From: Williamsia sp. 1138
GTDB lineage: Bacteria > Actinomycetota > Actinomycetes > Mycobacteriales > Mycobacteriaceae
Length of the DNA: 64,000 nucleotides
Assembly: GCF_002095435.2 (NCBI RefSeq)
Contig: NZ_MJEJ02000054.1
Coordinates: forward strand, 62,001 to 126,000
Reading direction: 5' to 3'
The notes under the pieces are model-generated. The model ran no database searches, was not told the origin of the DNA, and saw only the letters and a list, made by a program, of their open reading frames with translations. Positions within the stretch are counted from its first letter, which is position 1; every line of letters begins with the position of its first letter. Both the position numbers and the translations under genes were made by a program. Below, piece after piece: positions 22,801-30,985 of this stretch.

Positions 22801-25800
22801 GGCGGATATCGGTGCGTCCGGGCCGAGCCCGAGTACGTCCCGGAACACCGACGCGATCGCAAACTCGTCCTCACTCAGCAGCTCTCGACCGCGTCCGGCG
22901 TGCTCGGCGAGGTCGATGGCCGGCAGAGCGCGTCGGTCCAGCTTGCCGTTCTTCGTCATCGGCAACGCCTCGACCCTGACGAACACCGACGGCACCATAT
23001 AGGCGGGTAGGGCTGCCGCCACCCACTCGTGCAACGCTTCCTCGAGGGGCACGCCATGGGCGTCGGTCCCGGCCCGCGTGCAGTAGTACGCAGCGAGCAG
23101 ATTTCCTGAATCGGGTTGTTCGATCGGGACGACGGCCGCGGCCGTCACGGCCGGATGTGACTGAACGGCAGCGGTGACCTCGCCGGGTTCGATTCGGAAA
23201 CCGCGTATCTCGACCTGATCGTCGATCCGGCCGAGGTATTCGAGCTCGCCGTTCTCAGTCCACCTCGCCAGGTCGCCGGTTCGGTACATCCGGTCGCCCG
23301 ACCCATTCGGGTTCGCGATGAAACGGGTTGCCGTCAACGCGGCACGCCCGCGGTAGCCGCGGGTCACCTGGGGTCCCGCGACGTAGAGCTCACCCACCAC
23401 CCCCACGGGTGCGCACTGCAGATGCGGGGTGAGTACGTCGGCGCGCAGACCGGGCAGCGGTGTGCCGATCATCGACCCGCCGCCGGCCGCCCGGTCGCCG
23501 GTCACCACCGCTTCGGTCACGTGCACGGTGGTCTCGGTGATGCCATACATGTTGATGAGGGTCGGCCCACCACGATGTCGCTGCAGCCATGACGACAGCC
23601 TCGTCACATCCAGTGCTTCACCGCCGAATACCACCGTCCGCAAGGCGAGTTCCGCCGTGTCCGGGCGGGCGTCCTCGACGTCGGACAACGCGTAGAACGC
23701 CGACGGCGTCTGATTCAGGACGGTCACCTGGTGCCGGCGGATCGCGTCACCGATCAGGATCGGGTCGCGCACGACCTCCTGGTCGACGACGACCAGGGTC
23801 GCACCGGTTGTCAGGGGCGCCCACTGTTCCCACACGGAGAAGTCGAATGCGTAGGAATGCAAAAGGATCCACACATCGTCGGCGGAGAAGTCGAAGTGCT
23901 GCGTGGCGTCGAAGAGAGCGATGACGTTGGCATGGCTGACCACAACGCCCTTCGGGACCCCGGTGGTGCCCGAGGTGTAGATCAGATATGCAGCGTCTTC
24001 TGCCACCAGGCGCCGGGAGCGGTCGACGTCCAGGACCGGCGCAGGCGACAGCTCGGAGACCGCGCGGCGCGTTCCGGAATCGGCCAGATCGACGACCGGG
24101 ATACCTTCGTCGGCGAGAACCGCATCGATCTCCGGGGCTCTTCCGGTGTTCGTGACGACGACCCGCGGCGCGGCATCACCGAGTAGAAACCGGATCCGAT
24201 CGGCCGGATTGTCCGGGTCGATCGGAACATACACGGCGCCGGCTCGCATGACCGCTGCCAACATGACGGGCAACCATTCGTCGCGGCCTGCCATCACCGC
24301 AACACGATCTCCGGTGCGCGTTCCGATCGAGATCAGATATCGTGCAACCTGATTCACCAACTCATCGAACTCGGTGTAGGTCAGTCGGGTATCGGCGCCG
24401 GCGATGACGGCCACACGCGTCGGGTGGTGGTGCGCGGCCGACTGCAGGCGAGCGTCGATCGTCGCGGCGGGCCGGGAGATCCCGCCGAGCACCGGAGCCT
24501 GCGGGATCGCAGCCGGCTGCGACGCCCACTCGGTGAGCGATGCGAGGTCGGTGTGATCAGCGGGTGAGAGTGCCCGCAGCGGATCATCACCTGTCAGCGA
24601 CGACAACTCGCGGACTGCACTGACGACACGGCGCAGGTGTACTCGCATCGCCGCCTCGTCGTATCTCGACGGGCCTGCCTTCAACTCGAGCACGAACCCG
24701 TTGACCGGGTCGTTGTAGACGAACAGATTCAGGTCTTCGGCGGGTCCGGTGGCCAGGGCCTCGGTGACGGCCGGCACGCCGTCGAAGTTCGCGTTGTAGT
24801 CGAAGACATGCAAATTGATCTGCGACAGTGCCGGTTTGACACCGTCGGTCACCTCGACGAGCCGCTCACCACGGAACCGCTGGTGCCGACGGATGTCCTT
24901 CAGCCCGGCCGTCGCCCGCGTGAGCACGTCTGCGACCCGGTCGCGAGGGTTGAACTCGAGTTCGAGCGGCAGGATGTTCACCTGCATCATCGGCGTCAGC
25001 AGTCCCGCTCCGCGACGCGCCATCACGGGGATACCGATGGTCGTCGCGGTATCGCCGTTTCTCACCGCGTTGTACCAGCCCCACAGGGCGATCATGGCGT
25101 CGCCCCAGGTCGCTCCCAGAGGTTTGGCGAGTCTGTCGACACGATCGATGATGTCGCGGTCCAATTTCACCGAGACGCTGATCGGCATCTCCGGTTCCGG
25201 CGCCGCCGGGACCTGCACTCGTCCCTCGTGACCTCGCGATTCGACGAGGTCACGCCAGTACGTGCGGTCACGCTCGGCAACGTCACTGCTTTCGTAGTCG
25301 TCTTCGGCTGCGATCATCTCCGCGACCGTGCCGAACGTGGACTCCGGCACCGACTCACCCCTCGCCAAGGCGGTGTACACCTGCGCCACTCGACGGGTCA
25401 GCAACGAGATCGCGTAGGCGTCGAGAAGTATGTGGTGCGTCCTGAACTCCCACGCGAGCCGGCCGTCGGTCAACCGCCACACGCTCGTGTCGAAGAGCTG
25501 ATCACCATCGAGTGGGATCGGCTCTGACACCCGAACTCTCGCCTGAGCGCGAAGGGCATCGGCGGTGCCGTCGAACATCGACACGGCGATGGCGGGTGGA
25601 TTCTCCGGTGGCTGGGCGAGCTGACGCGGGCCGCTGTCGTCGACCTCGAACACGGTCCACAACACCTCGGCGTCGTGCACCGCCACCCCGACCGCACGCG
25701 CGAGCAAGTCGGCGTCGGCCCCCTCGGGCAACCAGGCGATCTGCCCGATGGAGAACACCGGTGACTGCGGCGCAAGCTCTTGAGCAAACCAGATTCCCCA

Positions 25801-25833
25801 CTGGGCGTGAGACAACCTCAGACGACGTTCCAT
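4801..25833 (-). CDS. Giant siderophore NRPS, 7,010 residues, five complete modules, one anomalous module, thioesterase
   Basis: Domains in order with approximate motif residues. Module 1: starter-type C (HHILLDA, 135), A ([10 protein letters not shown], 624; code DFWNVFMVHK, close to Thr), T (GGDSIV, 1021), E ([10 protein letters not shown], 1219; FNYLGQF). Module 2: C (HHAVLDGW, 1724), A (2203; IDTVTSYGDK, no Asp235, beta-Ala-like), T (2599). Module 3: C (HHAFVDEW, 2808), A (3298; DPADLLIIEK, acidic, perhaps Arg-like), T (3688). Anomalous module 4: C (HHIVFDE, 3881), then about 400 residues without A or T motifs. Module 5: C (EHLLMDGW, 4746), A (5217; DAEDFLLINK, ornithine-like), T (5607). 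Module 6: C (HHAFVDEG, 5808), A (6309; DVPNMAIEVK, unassigned), T (6699). Thioesterase: GWSYGAH, 6838. It starts 75 bases after panD and follows mbtH, which it probably needs. Family and domain order are clear; the substrate calls are hand-read inferences. Confidence 0.97.
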   Translation of the reverse strand: MERRLRLSHAQWGIWFAQELAPQSPVFSIGQIAWLPEGADADLLARAVGVAVHDAEVLWTVFEVDDSGPRQLAQPPENPPAIAVSMFDGTADALRAQARVRVSEPIPLDGDQLFDTSVWRLTDGRLAWEFRTHHILLDAYAISLLTRRVAQVYTALARGESVPESTFGTVAEMIAAEDDYESSDVAERDRTYWRDLVESRGHEGRVQVPAAPEPEMPISVSVKLDRDIIDRVDRLAKPLGATWGDAMIALWGWYNAVRNGDTATTIGIPVMARRGAGLLTPMMQVNILPLELEFNPRDRVADVLTRATAGLKDIRRHQRFRGERLVEVTDGVKPALSQINLHVFDYNANFDGVPAVTEALATGPAEDLNLFVYNDPVNGFVLELKAGPSRYDEAAMRVHLRRVVSAVRELSSLTGDDPLRALSPADHTDLASLTEWASQPAAIPQAPVLGGISRPAATIDARLQSAAHHHPTRVAVIAGADTRLTYTEFDELVNQVARYLISIGTRTGDRVAVMAGRDEWLPVMLAAVMRAGAVYVPIDPDNPADRIRFLLGDAAPRVVVTNTGRAPEIDAVLADEGIPVVDLADSGTRRAVSELSPAPVLDVDRSRRLVAEDAAYLIYTSGTTGVPKGVVVSHANVIALFDATQHFDFSADDVWILLHSYAFDFSVWEQWAPLTTGATLVVVDQEVVRDPILIGDAIRRHQVTVLNQTPSAFYALSDVEDARPDTAELALRTVVFGGEALDVTRLSSWLQRHRGGPTLINMYGITETTVHVTEAVVTGDRAAGGGSMIGTPLPGLRADVLTPHLQCAPVGVVGELYVAGPQVTRGYRGRAALTATRFIANPNGSGDRMYRTGDLARWTENGELEYLGRIDDQVEIRGFRIEPGEVTAAVQSHPAVTAAAVVPIEQPDSGNLLAAYYCTRAGTDAHGVPLEEALHEWVAAALPAYMVPSVFVRVEALPMTKNGKLDRRALPAIDLAEHAGRGRELLSEDEFAIASVFRDVLGLGPDAPISADDDFFKLGGDSIVSIQAVSHARRVGLVTTAKQMFEQRTVARIAASAVPVAQEPEVFGRDAAEEHGFGASAPLMPIAHRLSAAAGFDSFAQTFVFAGPATVTATQLRGAFERLIDRHPALRARVGERGGELQLEIGSAAHSVAEQIDHHELEDAATSHWGSQRWQHQLTEITATLAHSLDPADGTMWRARWATVEGEATGRLIVVIHHLVVDGVSWRILGDDLAAAVSLEGGDDAAALSTPGTGLLAWSHALTAAACTPALEEQRALWLSMANPSERPLGARHLDPRRDSYEQVRHVTVNASGETSAALLADIPRIVSGTVNDALLGALSAAFGIWSSRRDAPTDHGILLGLEGHGREESVVSGSDLSTTVGWFTSWYPVRLPVSADDPTMPSPQRLVAAVLAVKETLAAIPDKGIGFGVLRHLSPAPDDVLRSLDHPQVSFNYLGQFSIVDDDVASWRPAPEAGGIALHVADEAPAPAIVDITARSIVSDNGVRLVADVAYVHTVIDEHAVQELAELWVEALSALAEHATGPGAVLSHSPSDFPLVNISSAAIREWEDELGELADVHPLTPAQRGVLFHSQLGVGHGGVDLYVAQHIRDVIGPLSQERLQDAWLAVSAKHPQLRVTVRAGNDGTPVAVVPTAMHQPVTVVDLRASDDPDRDLERFADGDRARGFDLEPGAGEGGGRETAALVRLAVALVDDTTSVLVLTSHHAVLDGWSTPLLVHELLRAYQDPESVASRDDDTFHRFARRLAAANDEQAAQTWRAALAAVDEPTLIAGGWQPDDRGFPDTTVAALTTEETAALTALAGRRGVTLNTVIQAAWAVTLHAHTGSSTAVFGSVVSGRSEDVDDIETAIGMFVNTIPTVVSLTPDMTIGSVIESTHRFNVSVLDYHHTSLTEMHRLSGQSVLFDTLVVMENYVSDDAVLAGLERASGLSVGLRQWRDSTNYPLTLRILPAAELSLELSYYPDGVSAAAAERVLDTVVRTLRAFGSGVDEAVSRLDLAGATEAALLQRISRGPAMQFPDVTVDALLSAAAQEHDDRPAVTFRDVELTYAQFDSTVNRLARLLIATGVRVGDRVVSIAGRDEWLPISTAAIIRAGGVYVPVDPELPARRRDQMIVDCTPAVIVINSDGHTLRDLPDVHGEVSLVDLRAPSTHDEMAAVSDAPVTDSERSRRLYPEDSVYLMYTSGTTGAPKGVEVNHRALVNRLSWAAAQSGGSQYPVGVAKSGVGFIDALTEILQVVTVGGRLVVADDDAAKDPALLAQLCDAFGVTDAVMVPSLARSLASAGATLDSLRRLTLSGEQLDSAVRDQLGSAFPHAAVSNYYGSTEVTGDVTTHAATSADAGPIPIGTPVPNSGVAILDSWLRPSPRGVVGELYASGAQLALGYHAGFALTASRFVADPAGFGNRLYRTGDLARWNAEGVVEYVGRADDQVKIRGRRVEPGEIAAILGTHPEVGEATVVAAAAPDSSIMLVAYYSVARDAQPSVGDGDDRSDAGLDHRLRTWAGARCAPHMVPTVFVRLDALPLTVNGKLDRTALPAVDLGALSGKGRALAAGTERVVGDLVVEVLGLGDTELSADDDFFALGGHSLVATRLVALLNERCACALTLRSVFDHRTVAALAAAVRTAADNSGPQHLPRPGDVARPEQIPASSGQQALWAIEALSDSDARYVVPVKWQVTGRFDPPAWERAIELVVRRHEALRTRLVEAGADGLVQVVEPADSVGRWLTTERLDLDGSSTSGGNTHSVWDTHSFWDVIEDWAQSPISLRSDMPIRSLIATAPDRTHIIAVAIHHAFVDEWSMSTIAGELWIAYDAYAEGRQPSLPEITVQYADFALWQHELSRIGALDSDVEYWTETLADAPELSTLPPDRPRPVTPTYEGAHREFVVDDSTTAALQEISAATDASLFVIVHAAVALTLHRMGAGSDLLISSPAAGRESAAVMSTVGYFINTVVFRHRLDPTLTPGAFVQATREMVLQALDHQAVPFDEVVAASRVGRVAGANPLTQVLLNFITEDEQIRDVIPTPAGLSQLERIGGILRTVKADLEIEFRVVDGRLTGGVSYATELYEAATIDRLVDVFTAALEVIAHDRGRTLGATEFGGHDEHIMIEARIPDGSILSELTVDGMVRSALRERPAGPALVFGERTYSAGEFDAQVNALARHLIFTGVQVGDRVAVLMRRRPELPLAMAAVVRAGAAFVLIDPVHPHERIRYLIEDSAPAAIVTAGPAGDVPAQGGEVVIDLTDPGVTAQLKATDTDTVDDSERSRILHPDDSAYVVYTSGTTGRPKGVDISHRAFGELLRRRQELCELTPGDRVMARTAIGFDPAAAELFWPLIFGGVAHYLDDDEFADPVRIVDLLNRNEFVWIDFTPSLMEELLRQESLSRLSPRVLSLGGETVPLTLVRELYERFGIRAWNIYGPAEATIEIVAGQFDPTAEYRRGRLPIGRPLANTDAVVLDSWLRRVPAGTIGELYVSGAQLARGYHRRPGHSAASFVADPWGNGRRLYRTGDLARWNAEGSLEYLGRDDDQVKIRGQRVEPGEVAAVVAGHEWVGSAAVVAVDHPVSGKTLVGYVTARGEGARLSDVLFAERMRDWVGERIPAHMVPSAFARLDVLPVTANGKVDRNALPAVEVGVPTGRGTELTTDTERVVAEVVATVLGVRDGSEMTAGSDFFALGGHSLLATRVIAELNERCGSALTMRAVFEHPTVAGLGAALEAALTDTASSPEGRQLGVADRPDRIPASYGQQALWAIGQATGPSSQYVIGDALRVDDDIDASTLRAAVVSVVRRHEALRTHFAWQADDLLQIIRDPDQAEAIPYEVLEVADDEVATVAGQQLSRPRDGSEAWPVGFVHLRSAGGQWLLVAGHHIVFDETSFDVFLSDLDLALRAERGDRDARGRLSAGEGALRQFADWALRERAVLDTARGGREALLDRVTTRLADYVVYPYLPYDHHGSGRPPASESAEAECVLPRSLVEQLQEFTAHSRTTPLMLLNAALSAALSSAGAPVRSIYGTPATLREGPDEQQSIGYHLNTVPVPVSTEPASSFGENVSQARRLMLESLDTRDMPFEFVASSPSLRVSADSSSPVFQVLTAFRAAAPEETHHHLTRAVDVLDAGRTASVAKFDLTVAIIAEGGAWRLWFSYASALFDAATIDRMMEATAYLLVAGSQSPESSVRQLYDEYLTSARFRDSGSRGAGRKATSHTVGSIHSGQVGLPADRFSISRVRAAALAVLGWSIVGSAELDLPFEVLRTGDAQIARPSATGPWITCRTTDGIHADDVQIQVPDDGRYDLESLDVITGLVLAVLDTPDPAMLQIDLPSPGLVAEQRDVAGRNVDDLTDLWLDYADTADSVDPAVPLVGTDVRWRVGRSVAHADSAGHPARVAAVTATVGALASAGVLAPDALITEGAIVDVEEPSREGMRRFVVGRARRTFPVLITWRSDAGELDDVSRTALSMSGDEAEGFLILRDHSPSTIGVFDELPDAQVAVRIHHSDSHTAPTCDSDDDHCVIVDVIVTRTQERAVPVTVRVTTTLAVEVQDLAERIALDIAATGISAGDPAVLDPRAAGVVSQQRAGTELVAVDAQVTAELSATFGAIAEILPVSPLQEGLLFHLLSASAEESTDVYSSQFVIDFTGPVDPARFHAATTALLYRYPNLRAGFHLDGDSTYQVIAGRVVAPWTFYREEETTRVGRTAILHDERRRPFAADAPPLIRFALLQHDSEHWTLSVVFEHLLMDGWSSGLMLQALFALYDDIDVAADAVPEHTVAAEPAFRDYLQWLASRDIAQGYSLWTRELAGIESPTLIRPGATEPARAVHARDHDIDIDDSLAAALRTLAAEAGVTLASVLYTAWGVLLSKLVGSDDVVFGTVASGRSADLEDSDQIIGLLFNTVPVRTTVQPGVSIREHLRAQQRSQLETIDHPYVQLSQLHSALGVDQLFDTLFVLQNHQWTDTDSSRIGPHGSITIDDVALVDSTHYPVSIACHPGDTIHLRCAYRSDLISPDEVVALMARFVSVLQGFVADPGAPMARISVLSDAEAAAGVTAELVARPIPQETIASLLARQVATHPQRIALVSGDVRLTFSEMSTQVRAMAAELIRCGIGPEDRVALFLRRDHRMAIAMFAVFEIGAAYVPIDTELPSARVEYILEDSESSLVCTSGDLVPSLPDSAPAVLRVDDEITPVDTGDTVRRVDPDSLAYIIYTSGSTGEPKGVAVPYRGLINMFFNHVERIFRPATEGRGGESMKIAHTTSFSFDASWEQLFWLLDGHAVYVIDESMRKDPAALLAYYAQNRIDGFDVTPSYGELLVESGLFTPRPESEHGGISLFSLGGEAVPETLWTTLRERPGMWSYNLYGPTEYTINALGANLAESDRPNVGQPIFNTMAMLLDRSMTPVLPGVAGELYLSGVGIGRGYQGRPGQTAAAFVAHPWQAGERMYRTGDLMRRLPDGSLEYLGRSDDQVKIRGFRIEPAEIASVLVARDDVSRATVIVRKETTGKALHAYVVPAGEGVVLEVSDLRDHLAARLPDYMVPSAIGVVEDIPLTVNGKVDARRLPEIDVAHHVVVEPRTETERAIADAVADTLGLSQVSVDADFFGLGGHSLLAMRLAGRLSNTLGRQVSVRAIFDHPTVIGLAAVLDRDVRSDAAAEGSGLPRVGEIERPAQIPASYGQQSLWVIDELAGASPTYTVTVLWHISGELAVDAWTLALRDVVARHEPLRTRLAEAADGAITQIIGPPESVDRWLQIDRIEARGRSDADTITLIEQWGRKPISVGADSTVRGVIVDRGGNRHVVGMALHHAFVDEGSIGAVSGDLWGAYAERRRGLAPSFEPLPVQFADFAVWQRSMFDSGRFSESARYWTDQLSDAPELSTLPPDFTRPDRQSFRGVDVTIPLERSLMARLRLVTGQLEVSMFMALHAATAVTMNRLGAGSDVVLGSPAGGREDEAVADTVGYLVNTLPIRHRMSPQDTYRAVLTRARNTVLEAFEHQRVPFDQIVAAMHGAHVAGANPLVQVLVSYVAQSADPHERDLLARSGLDLLEPLGGSLGVVKADLDLFFVDDGEGVDANLSYAVDLYEESTIRRFIATFVKVLEGIVDELDVSLAVAEPLGREYMTYIDPVESTGPVESAGRVEGRGDAIGTVDALLSSAAAVHGSRTAVVHGAAEWSFAEFDSRVNQVARQLFAAGVRVGDHVAVVGRRDEWLPVMVAAVLRAGGAYLPVDPDQPEDRIAYLLSDSSPAVIVTNSAGWRPPADIETTVVDAVATIDVHDSSIAHQSDSPIDDSHRSRELLIDDAAYLIYTSGTTGRPKGVVVSHRALANRLLWGRETYPLAGGVLAKTPIGFDVSLPELLSPLVEGHPVVVLAAGDHRDPWKIADTLTRRGVERVNFVPSMADVLVENVRADAGARVGEVMLAGEALRWSLAESVESTLGAKVLNIYGPTEAGEVMYFDCAADSGAAREGHVPIGRPVSNSAVAVLDSWLRPVPAGVVGELYLSGAQVARGYHDRFGLTASRFVADPQRCGERLYRTGDLVRSNIHGQLEYVGRADDQIKIRGQRVEPGEVAAILDTHPRVSAAAVIAVDHPVAGKTLVAYVTSYEPDLDPVTFAAHLRDWTGTRLPAHMVPTAFTTLEMLPVTANGKLDRRALPAVDLGGIGGGGRQLSPGTERAVGELVAAVLGLEDVELSADDDFFALGGHSFTAVRLASRIAAEFGVVVGVRHIFENPVLSAVADLVDRSTAHTDADQLRESVVLELSPAQETGNRQHLFCVYPASGSAVMYERLVAHVPEGMAVHGLQNVALFDPDIDMGDLESTARWYYDIVDDVAAGEDIHLLGWSYGAHLAFALAKLIEKHSDSRVLTLTLLDSGPTPEPGFWDRMSIEESIIDFCYAFDIADSKEITSIDELVAHAVHVAPLWPGVSESDVRGMLKSGATATEHLSRPTQGQVHADALLLQASERGNLDTYNWREHIVGKVEYSTTIKGHREMLDDDVVAQWGGRLRRFISGTRQ
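12040..13240 (-). other. Degenerate region inside the NRPS in place of A-T of module 4 (relic epimerisation-like domain)
   Basis: Roughly residues 4200-4600 of the large NRPS separate condensation domains 4 and 5. No adenylation motif, carrier serine motif or HHxxxDG is present. The stretch starts like the C-lobe of the epimerisation domain in module 1 ([12 protein letters not shown] against [13 protein letters not shown]) and ends like that domain's tail ([16 protein letters not shown] against [16 protein letters not shown]). The next condensation domain opens with LPVSPLQEG, the class that normally follows an epimerisation domain. Inference: a former C-A-T-E module lost A-T and the epimerisation domain decayed, or the region now serves as a docking platform. 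The reading frame is intact and base composition does not change. Confidence 0.6.
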
Positions 25834-25907
25834 TGCCGATCACACCCTTTGCGCTGAGAAATCCACGAGCCGATCCGCCGAACCCGTGACGTGCCGCGAA
25901 TCGTGGA

Positions 25908-26315
25908 CTACCGACTCGGTAATTGGTCGGTGGACCCGGGGACCGGCTGTGCCGGATCGTTTCCGAGAGCGACGATCGAGTTGTCGGCGTCGACGTGGAC
26001 GACCTTCGGTTCGTGGACGATCACCTCGGCCTGCTCGAGTTGCAGAAACGACATGATGATCACGAGGTCTCCGGGATTGACCAGGTGTGCCGCAGCGCCG
26101 TTGATGCAGATGACTCCCGAATCGGCCGCTCCGGTGATCGCGTAGGTCTCCAACCGTGCACCGTTGGTGACGTCGACAACCTGGACCTTCTCGCCTTCCA
26201 CCAGATCTGCCGCCCTCATGAGCGTCTCGTCGATGGTGATCGATCCGACGTAGTGCAGGTCGGCCTGGGTGACGGTGGCACGGTGGATCTTGCCGTTGAC
26301 CAGAGTGCGGAGCAT
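25908..26315 (-). CDS. panD: Aspartate 1-decarboxylase within the siderophore operon
   Basis: Makes beta-alanine and CO2 from L-aspartate using a self-generated pyruvoyl cofactor. The 135-residue protein has the self-cleavage site Gly24-Ser25 (HYVGSITID), Lys9 in NGKIHRA, and the [13 protein letters not shown] segment, all diagnostic. PanD normally sits with panC for pantothenate synthesis. Here it lies between mbtH and the NRPS with gaps of 44 and 74 bases, so it should be co-transcribed under iron control. The second NRPS adenylation domain lacks the alpha-amine-binding Asp and looks beta-alanine-like, which gives the enzyme an obvious job as precursor supplier. It could also simply support pantothenate supply; another panD elsewhere in the genome would support the specialised role. 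Confidence 0.95.
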   Translation of the reverse strand: MLRTLVNGKIHRATVTQADLHYVGSITIDETLMRAADLVEGEKVQVVDVTNGARLETYAITGAADSGVICINGAAAHLVNPGDLVIIMSFLQLEQAEVIVHEPKVVHVDADNSIVALGNDPAQPVPGSTDQLPSR

Positions 26316-26359
26316 GGTTCTTTCCTCGAGGTTGGGGGGTGAACTGTGACGGTGAGTTC

Positions 26360-26614
26360 TCAGGTGACCTGACGCGCAACCGGTTCGGCCGCATCGCTTT
26401 CCATGGCATCTCGCAGGCTCTTGGGTCGCAGGTCAGTCCAGTGTTCCTCGACGAAATCGAGGCATGACTGACGACTCGTCTGCCCGCCTTGGCCGTGCAC
26501 GATGTGCCAACCCTCCGGCACGGCCGCGAACGTCGGCCACAACGAATACTGTTCCTCGCCGTTGATCAGGACGTAGAACTTTCCGTCCTCGTCGTCAAAG
26601 GGATTGGTAGACAA
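26360..26614 (-). CDS. MbtH-like NRPS chaperone protein
   Basis: An 84-residue member of the MbtH family, small proteins that bind and stabilise or activate NRPS adenylation domains. The family signature is complete: [14 protein letters not shown], then [15 protein letters not shown] chose a TTG start at 26614 ([11 protein letters not shown]) because GAAGGAG lies about nine bases upstream; longer reading frames add an arginine-rich, non-homologous leader. It overlaps the 3' end of the monooxygenase gene by 20 bases in another frame, suggesting translational coupling. It lies immediately before panD and the NRPS, its expected client. Confidence 0.95.
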   Translation of the reverse strand: MSTNPFDDEDGKFYVLINGEEQYSLWPTFAAVPEGWHIVHGQGGQTSRQSCLDFVEEHWTDLRPKSLRDAMESDAAEPVARQVT

Positions 26615-27938
26615 GATTCTTTTCTCCTTCTGTGCGCGCGTCGCCGGTGTGGACGGCACGCTCCGCCGTCGCCTGCGACCTCTTGGTCGCGACGAATGAT
26701 TCGACCAATTCACCGGAGCGGACGGCCAGATTGGACAGCAGGGTCGAGGTCAGCCCGTGGGTGTGCTCGGTGTTGCCCTGCAGGTAGATGCCGCCGGCGA
26801 TCTTCCCGCTGGTCGCCACCCGATAGTCGCGGTCGACGACGGGTCGGCCCTTGTCGTCCACGTCGCAGGCGTCTGCCAGCGGACCGAGCAGGTCACCCAG
26901 ACCGGTCGGCTCGAACCCGGTCGCGAAGACGACTGCGTCGCAGTCGAGATCGTCGACACCCTGCGAGGGTCGATGCGTGACCCGAACCGCCACACCGGTG
27001 TCGGTTTCGCGCACGCTGCTCATCTCTGACGCGCCGCGTACGAACAAGCGGCGCCGACCCGAAACCCGTTCGCCGTACTCACGCCGGTACAGCTCCTCGA
27101 TCAGTGGAGGGTCAACAGCCGAGTAGTTGGTGCCGCGGTGGTAGCTGAGCAATTGCGCGCGAAGCTCTTCGGAGGATTGGTGGAAGTCGACGACGCCGTC
27201 CGGATCGAAGATTCGATTGGCGTACGGGCTGTCGTCGGCAGGTGTGTACCCGTATTTCCCGAACACCGCGTGGATCTCCGCGTCAGGATAGGACTCGTGC
27301 AGGTACGCTGCCACCTCCGCCGCACTCTGGCCGGCTCCGACGACCACGAGCCTCTGGTGCTGCAAGGGCGGGAGCTCCTGCAGGTGCTGCAGCAGCCGAT
27401 GATTGTGGAATACGCGTTGTCCCAGTCGCACACCGTCAGGAACCTTCGCGCGCAGACCACCGGCCAACACCACGTTGCGCCCCTTGACGGAACGGGAATC
27501 GGAGACCTTGACCTCGAAGGTGTCCCCCGACCACGTCACCGAGTTCACCTCCGCGCCATAGGTGACCGGCAGATCGACCTTCCCCGCGGCCCACTCCAGG
27601 TAGTCGTGGAACTCCAGCCGGGTCGGGAAGAAGCTCTGCTGATTGATGAAGTCGGTCAACCTGCCACGATCAGAAAGGTATTTCAGGAACGAGAACTCGC
27701 TACACACGTCCCGTTGCGTGGCGAGGTCTTTCAGGAACGAGATCTGCATCGTCGTGCCGGGCAACAACATTCCTCGATGCCAGCCGAATCGCAGTTGCTT
27801 TTCCACAAAGCTGGCCGTGATCCGATCTGCAGGATCCGCCTGCTCATTGTGTTCGGAAATAGCGATCGCCAACGCAAGGTTCGATGGGCCGAAGCCCACG
27901 CCCACCACGTCGACCGGAGCACTGCTGTCGAAGCTCAC
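26595..27938 (-). CDS. L-ornithine N5-monooxygenase (SidA/PvdA/IucD family)
   Basis: A flavin- and NADPH-dependent hydroxylase that converts L-ornithine to N5-hydroxyornithine, the first step to a hydroxamate ligand. The 447-residue length is typical. The N-terminal FAD site [14 protein letters not shown], the [15 protein letters not shown] block that follows it in this family, the central NADPH site [14 protein letters not shown] and the late ATGF motif are all present. Ornithine rather than lysine is inferred from the formyltransferase and the formyl-hydroxyornithine-like A domain. The assigned start has GGAGGAG about nine bases upstream. It follows the ligase gene after a 118-base gap holding a hairpin and a weak iron-box-like sequence, so a secondary promoter is possible. 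Confidence 0.92.
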   Translation of the reverse strand: MSFDSSAPVDVVGVGFGPSNLALAIAISEHNEQADPADRITASFVEKQLRFGWHRGMLLPGTTMQISFLKDLATQRDVCSEFSFLKYLSDRGRLTDFINQQSFFPTRLEFHDYLEWAAGKVDLPVTYGAEVNSVTWSGDTFEVKVSDSRSVKGRNVVLAGGLRAKVPDGVRLGQRVFHNHRLLQHLQELPPLQHQRLVVVGAGQSAAEVAAYLHESYPDAEIHAVFGKYGYTPADDSPYANRIFDPDGVVDFHQSSEELRAQLLSYHRGTNYSAVDPPLIEELYRREYGERVSGRRRLFVRGASEMSSVRETDTGVAVRVTHRPSQGVDDLDCDAVVFATGFEPTGLGDLLGPLADACDVDDKGRPVVDRDYRVATSGKIAGGIYLQGNTEHTHGLTSTLLSNLAVRSGELVESFVATKRSQATAERAVHTGDARTEGEKNLVYQSL

Positions 27939-27956
27939 GAATCGACTCCTCCTGCC

Positions 27957-27974
27957 GGGCTCACGCCTGAGCCC
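27957..27974. repeat. Small perfect hairpin between ligase and monooxygenase genes
   Basis: GGGCTCA-CGCC-TGAGCCC forms a seven-base-pair stem with a four-base loop. It lies just upstream of the monooxygenase ribosome-binding site in the only sizeable gap within the operon. It could cause partial termination or 5'-end stabilisation; there is no T-tract. Confidence 0.5.
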
Positions 27975-28000
27975 GCTCGATTGATCATTGTCGGACCTAT

Positions 28001-28019
28001 CTCAATCAGCCTATTCTCA
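28001..28019. promoter_or_regulatory. Weak IdeR-like sequence upstream of the monooxygenase gene
   Basis: On the minus strand the sequence around ATAGGCTGAT matches about 11 of 19 consensus positions, mostly in one half-site. It lies about 65-80 bases upstream of the monooxygenase start. The match alone is too weak to claim regulation; position inside an iron operon is the main support. Confidence 0.25.
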
Positions 28020-28056
28020 AGAAAGTATAAGCTATATTGGCCAGAACTCCTACGGC

Positions 28057-29703
28057 TCAGCGCGCTCGCTGACCGCGTTTGCTGACCTTGCCCACGGGCG
28101 TCCGCTCGAACTCATCGACCAGTTCGACCACATCCGGCAGCTTGTACGCAGCAAGACCTTTGTCCCGCAGAAACTTTCTGATTCCGGCCAACGTCAATGT
28201 CGACGTGTCACCGCCCTTGCGCGGCATCACAAACGCTTTGGTGCGCTCACCGAGCATCTCGTCAGGAATGCCCACGACGGAGACGTCGTGCACGGCGTCG
28301 AACGCGAGGATCAGGTTCTCCACTTCTTCAGGGGCGACCTTCTCTCCGCCCCTGTTGATCTGATCCTTCGAGCGGCCGACAACCGTCAGGTATCCGCGTT
28401 CGTCCTCGCGAACGATGTCCCCGGTCCGATAGAACCCGTCCGCCGTGAAACTCTGCGCGTTGTGCTCGGGCGCTCGGTAGTAGCCGCGGATGGTCGAGGG
28501 GCCCCGGGTCAGCAGATGCCCCGCGTCACCCCGAGCGACCTCGTGCCCGTCATCGTCGACGACGCGCACCTCGTCGGCGGCCAGGGTCGGTCGGCCCTGC
28601 CGCGTCGTGATCGTGTCCTCGTCTTCGTCGAGTCCGGTGAATGTCGTGAGCCCCTCGGCCATACCGAAACTCTGTTGGAGAACCGCCCCCAGTTCGGAGC
28701 GAACCCGACGCGCGGCTTCGGCGCTGAATCTCGCTCCCCCGACCCGCAGAACGCGAAGGCTCGTCAGGTCGTAGTCGTCCTTCAGCGAGGAGTTGAGCCA
28801 GACCATGGCGAGAGGAGGAACCACCGATACGTCGGTCACGGCGTGCTCGGCGATGAGCGGGAAGGCGACATCGGGACTACCGCTGAGGACCGGCACGATC
28901 GTGCCGCCCGCACTCAGGACACCGAGGAATCCGGGCGACCGCATGGCGAAGCTGTGACAGAGCGGCAGAACTACCAGCTGGACCGTGTCCCCGGTGATCG
29001 CGCACAGCTCGACGCTGGCCCGCACCGACGCCAGGTAGTCCTCGTGGGTGTGCGGTATCACTTTCGGCTGTCCCGTTGTGCCGCCGGACAATTGCAGGAA
29101 GGCGACGTCTGACGGCAACGACCGCCGCCGGCGGGTCGCGATGCCATGGGAGAGCAGTTCCTCCACATCGCGGCCTCCGCCGTCCGCGGACAGCACGACA
29201 GTGTGCTCCAACGTGGGCGACGACGCCGCGAGGTCCCGGGCCAACGCCGCGAAGTCGTTGCCTGCGTGCGATTCGATGGTTATGTACGCCCGGGCCTCGG
29301 TGAACTCCACGAAGTACTCGATCTCGTGACGTCGCAGCGCGGCGAGCGCCAACACCGGAATCGCCCCGACTTCGAAGAGCCCGAACAAGATCGGCACGTA
29401 GTCAGAGACGTTCGGCAGATGCAACACGACCCGATCGCCACGACCGATGCCCAGCCGGGAGAATCCGGCGGCGTAGCCGAGAACTCGTTGCCCCAACTCC
29501 GCGTAGGTGATCCGGCGCTCACCCGCGATGATCGCGATGTGGTCGGGAGCGCGATCGACGACCTCGAACAACATCTCACCGAGGGTCTGATCGGCCCAAA
29601 TACCTTCCCTGCGATACCGGGCCGCGATCTCCTCGGGATAGGGGACGACGCCGTCGAGTACAAGTGGGGCGAGTTCAGGACGATCAGAGATGCCGGCGCT
29701 CAT
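28057..29703 (-). CDS. Aryl acid-AMP ligase, probably for 3,4-dihydroxybenzoate (EntE/DhbE fold)
   Basis: A stand-alone adenylating enzyme that activates an aromatic acid with ATP and loads it onto a carrier protein. The 548 residues carry the family core motifs (LSGGTTGQPKVIPHTH, YRTGDIV, RGGEKVAPEEVE, GKVSKRG). In DhbE the pocket reads H-N-Y-x-x-x-S, where Asn235 is understood to contact the 2-hydroxyl and Ser240 the 3-hydroxyl of 2,3-DHB. Here it reads H250-S251-F252 and S256: the 2-OH contact is gone and the 3-OH contact remains. Together with the neighbouring 3-dehydroshikimate dehydratase this points to 3,4-dihydroxybenzoate, as with AsbC in petrobactin. The ATG at 29703 overlaps the preceding stop as ATGA. 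Family is sure; substrate is inferred. Confidence 0.88.
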   Translation of the reverse strand: MSAGISDRPELAPLVLDGVVPYPEEIAARYRREGIWADQTLGEMLFEVVDRAPDHIAIIAGERRITYAELGQRVLGYAAGFSRLGIGRGDRVVLHLPNVSDYVPILFGLFEVGAIPVLALAALRRHEIEYFVEFTEARAYITIESHAGNDFAALARDLAASSPTLEHTVVLSADGGGRDVEELLSHGIATRRRRSLPSDVAFLQLSGGTTGQPKVIPHTHEDYLASVRASVELCAITGDTVQLVVLPLCHSFAMRSPGFLGVLSAGGTIVPVLSGSPDVAFPLIAEHAVTDVSVVPPLAMVWLNSSLKDDYDLTSLRVLRVGGARFSAEAARRVRSELGAVLQQSFGMAEGLTTFTGLDEDEDTITTRQGRPTLAADEVRVVDDDGHEVARGDAGHLLTRGPSTIRGYYRAPEHNAQSFTADGFYRTGDIVREDERGYLTVVGRSKDQINRGGEKVAPEEVENLILAFDAVHDVSVVGIPDEMLGERTKAFVMPRKGGDTSTLTLAGIRKFLRDKGLAAYKLPDVVELVDEFERTPVGKVSKRGQRAR

Positions 29704-30554
29704 CGTGACACCCACGCGGACACATCGCCGGCGGGCGTCGCCGTATCTTCGAGGGCTGCGACGATCCTGTGCAGTGCCTCGGCACCGGCCCGGGCCACCT
29801 CGTGCGCCGGACGTTCGCGATAGCCCGGGTTGAAGATCTCGAGCGACAACGGTCCTCGGTATCCCCCGGCGAGGACCGAGGCGATGGGAGCGAGCAGGTT
29901 CATCTCACCTTCACCGGGAAAGCAGCGATGTCCTCGGCTCCATTGCTTGAGCTCCATGGACTTCCACGGCGCATCGGCCAGTTGGAAGAACCCCACCGAC
30001 CCATGCGGAAGCGCGTCGACGGTGTCTGCACCCTCCCCGCGAGAGACCAGATGGAAGGTGTCCACCACCAGCTCCAGTCCTGGATGGTCTGCCTCGCGCA
30101 GCACCTCCCAGGCATCGACGACGGTGCTGATGTGGGTTCCCCAGGCCAGCGCCTCGAACATCACGGTCATACCGTGCTCAACCGCGTTGTCGCCCAGAGC
30201 CGCCAGCTGTTCCACCGACCGGTCCCTACTGCCATCCGCGTCGTCATCGGTGTTGGACACCACCAGGATCGAATCACAGCCGACCTCGTGCATCACCTCG
30301 AGTTCGCGTTCGAAGCGCGAGAGGACGTCCCTGAACTCGCGTCCGGAGACACCTTCGGCCCGCCGAAAAGGTTGGTACAGATCGATGCTCAGTCCGAGAT
30401 CGGCGCACCGGCGGGCACATTCGCTCGTCGACAGCGCGGACTTTCGCAAGTCGTCGTCGAGCAGTTCGATGCCGTCGAAACCTGCCGCCGCGATCGCATC
30501 GATCTTCTCTTCGAGGCTCCCACCCAACGACACCGTCGCCATACAGGTCCTCAT
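29700..30554 (-). CDS. 3-dehydroshikimate dehydratase (AsbF/QuiC/QsuB type), makes 3,4-dihydroxybenzoate
   Basis: A 284-residue TIM-barrel protein of the xylose-isomerase-like superfamily, predicted to dehydrate 3-dehydroshikimate to protocatechuate (3,4-DHB). From the ATG at 30554 the metal-ligand set of the QuiC family is present at the family's own numbering: Glu134 (FEALAWG), Asp165 (VVDTFHLVSRG), Gln191 (FFQLADAP) and Glu239 (LEIFN), with His168 beside them. The start MRTCMATVSLGG resembles Corynebacterium QsuB. The C-terminal dioxygenase-like domain found in some QuiC proteins is absent. Its start overlaps the carrier-protein stop and its stop overlaps the ligase start, both as ATGA, tying it to aryl loading rather than quinate catabolism. 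Generic annotation would call it a sugar-phosphate isomerase/epimerase. Confidence 0.9.
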   Translation of the reverse strand: MRTCMATVSLGGSLEEKIDAIAAAGFDGIELLDDDLRKSALSTSECARRCADLGLSIDLYQPFRRAEGVSGREFRDVLSRFERELEVMHEVGCDSILVVSNTDDDADGSRDRSVEQLAALGDNAVEHGMTVMFEALAWGTHISTVVDAWEVLREADHPGLELVVDTFHLVSRGEGADTVDALPHGSVGFFQLADAPWKSMELKQWSRGHRCFPGEGEMNLLAPIASVLAGGYRGPLSLEIFNPGYRERPAHEVARAGAEALHRIVAALEDTATPAGDVSAWVSR

Positions 30555-30829
30555 GCCTGCTCCGCGCGGGCCGCAGGCGCATCGGCACCCAGGATGACCT
30601 TGATCCAGGGACCGAGCGCAGGTTCGGCGGCGAGCGTCGGAAAGTCTGCGCCTGCAGAGCCTGCGGTGCGCCACTTCTCGATCAAAGACATCAGTCGGAT
30701 GGAGTCGAGACCGGCATCGAACAGGTCCTCATCCATCGACAGGTTCGCCGGCGAAACACCGAGTGCGTCCGCTATGTCGGCGACGACCTGCTGCTGCGAC
30801 AGAGTTGTCGACACATTCTGCTGACTCAA
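30551..30829 (-). CDS. Stand-alone aryl carrier protein
   Basis: A 92-residue phosphopantetheine carrier protein with the attachment serine at about residue 43 in LFDAGLDSIRLMSL, a motif typical of aryl carrier proteins such as the EntB and VibB carrier domains. It should receive the aryl group from the ligase two genes downstream and pass it to the starter condensation domain of the large NRPS. Unlike EntB it has no isochorismatase domain, consistent with a pathway that does not make 2,3-DHB. The start is TTG at 30829, with AAGGAG about eight bases upstream. It is the first gene of the operon, with an iron box about 65 bases upstream. Confidence 0.9.
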   Translation of the reverse strand: MSQQNVSTTLSQQQVVADIADALGVSPANLSMDEDLFDAGLDSIRLMSLIEKWRTAGSAGADFPTLAAEPALGPWIKVILGADAPAARAEQA

Positions 30830-30892
30830 TTCTCAGCTCCTTGTCTACGCCTCGTGGGTGGTCGGAGCACCACCGGACCACGCTGACGTTCA

Positions 30893-30911
30893 CAAGGATA
30901 GCCTAGACAAA
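30893..30911. promoter_or_regulatory. IdeR-type iron box for the main siderophore operon
   Basis: The sequence around AAGGATAGCCTAGACAAA matches about 13 of 19 IdeR consensus positions on the minus strand, with the central TAGGCTA intact. It lies in the 156-base gap between the ABC transporter stop and the carrier-protein TTG, upstream of the whole biosynthetic operon. The spacing leaves room for a normal leader with a Shine-Dalgarno sequence. Confidence 0.7.
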
Positions 30912-30985
30912 TACTGGGTAATTGGGAAGTGTGCTGACGTCATCCTCACACCGGTGAACGAAAGGCTAGTTACCGACCTCGACCT

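Noticed and set aside
4801-25833. Heterocyclisation (Cy) domains that would make oxazolines from Thr
   Set aside because: All condensation-type domains show HHxxxD or EHxxxDG motifs; no DxxxxD Cy signature was seen.
28057-30829. 2,3-dihydroxybenzoate or salicylate as the starter acid
   Set aside because: No isochorismate synthase, isochorismatase, dehydrogenase or salicylate synthase gene is in the window. A 3-dehydroshikimate dehydratase sits in the cassette instead and the ligase pocket is altered. Genes elsewhere cannot be excluded.
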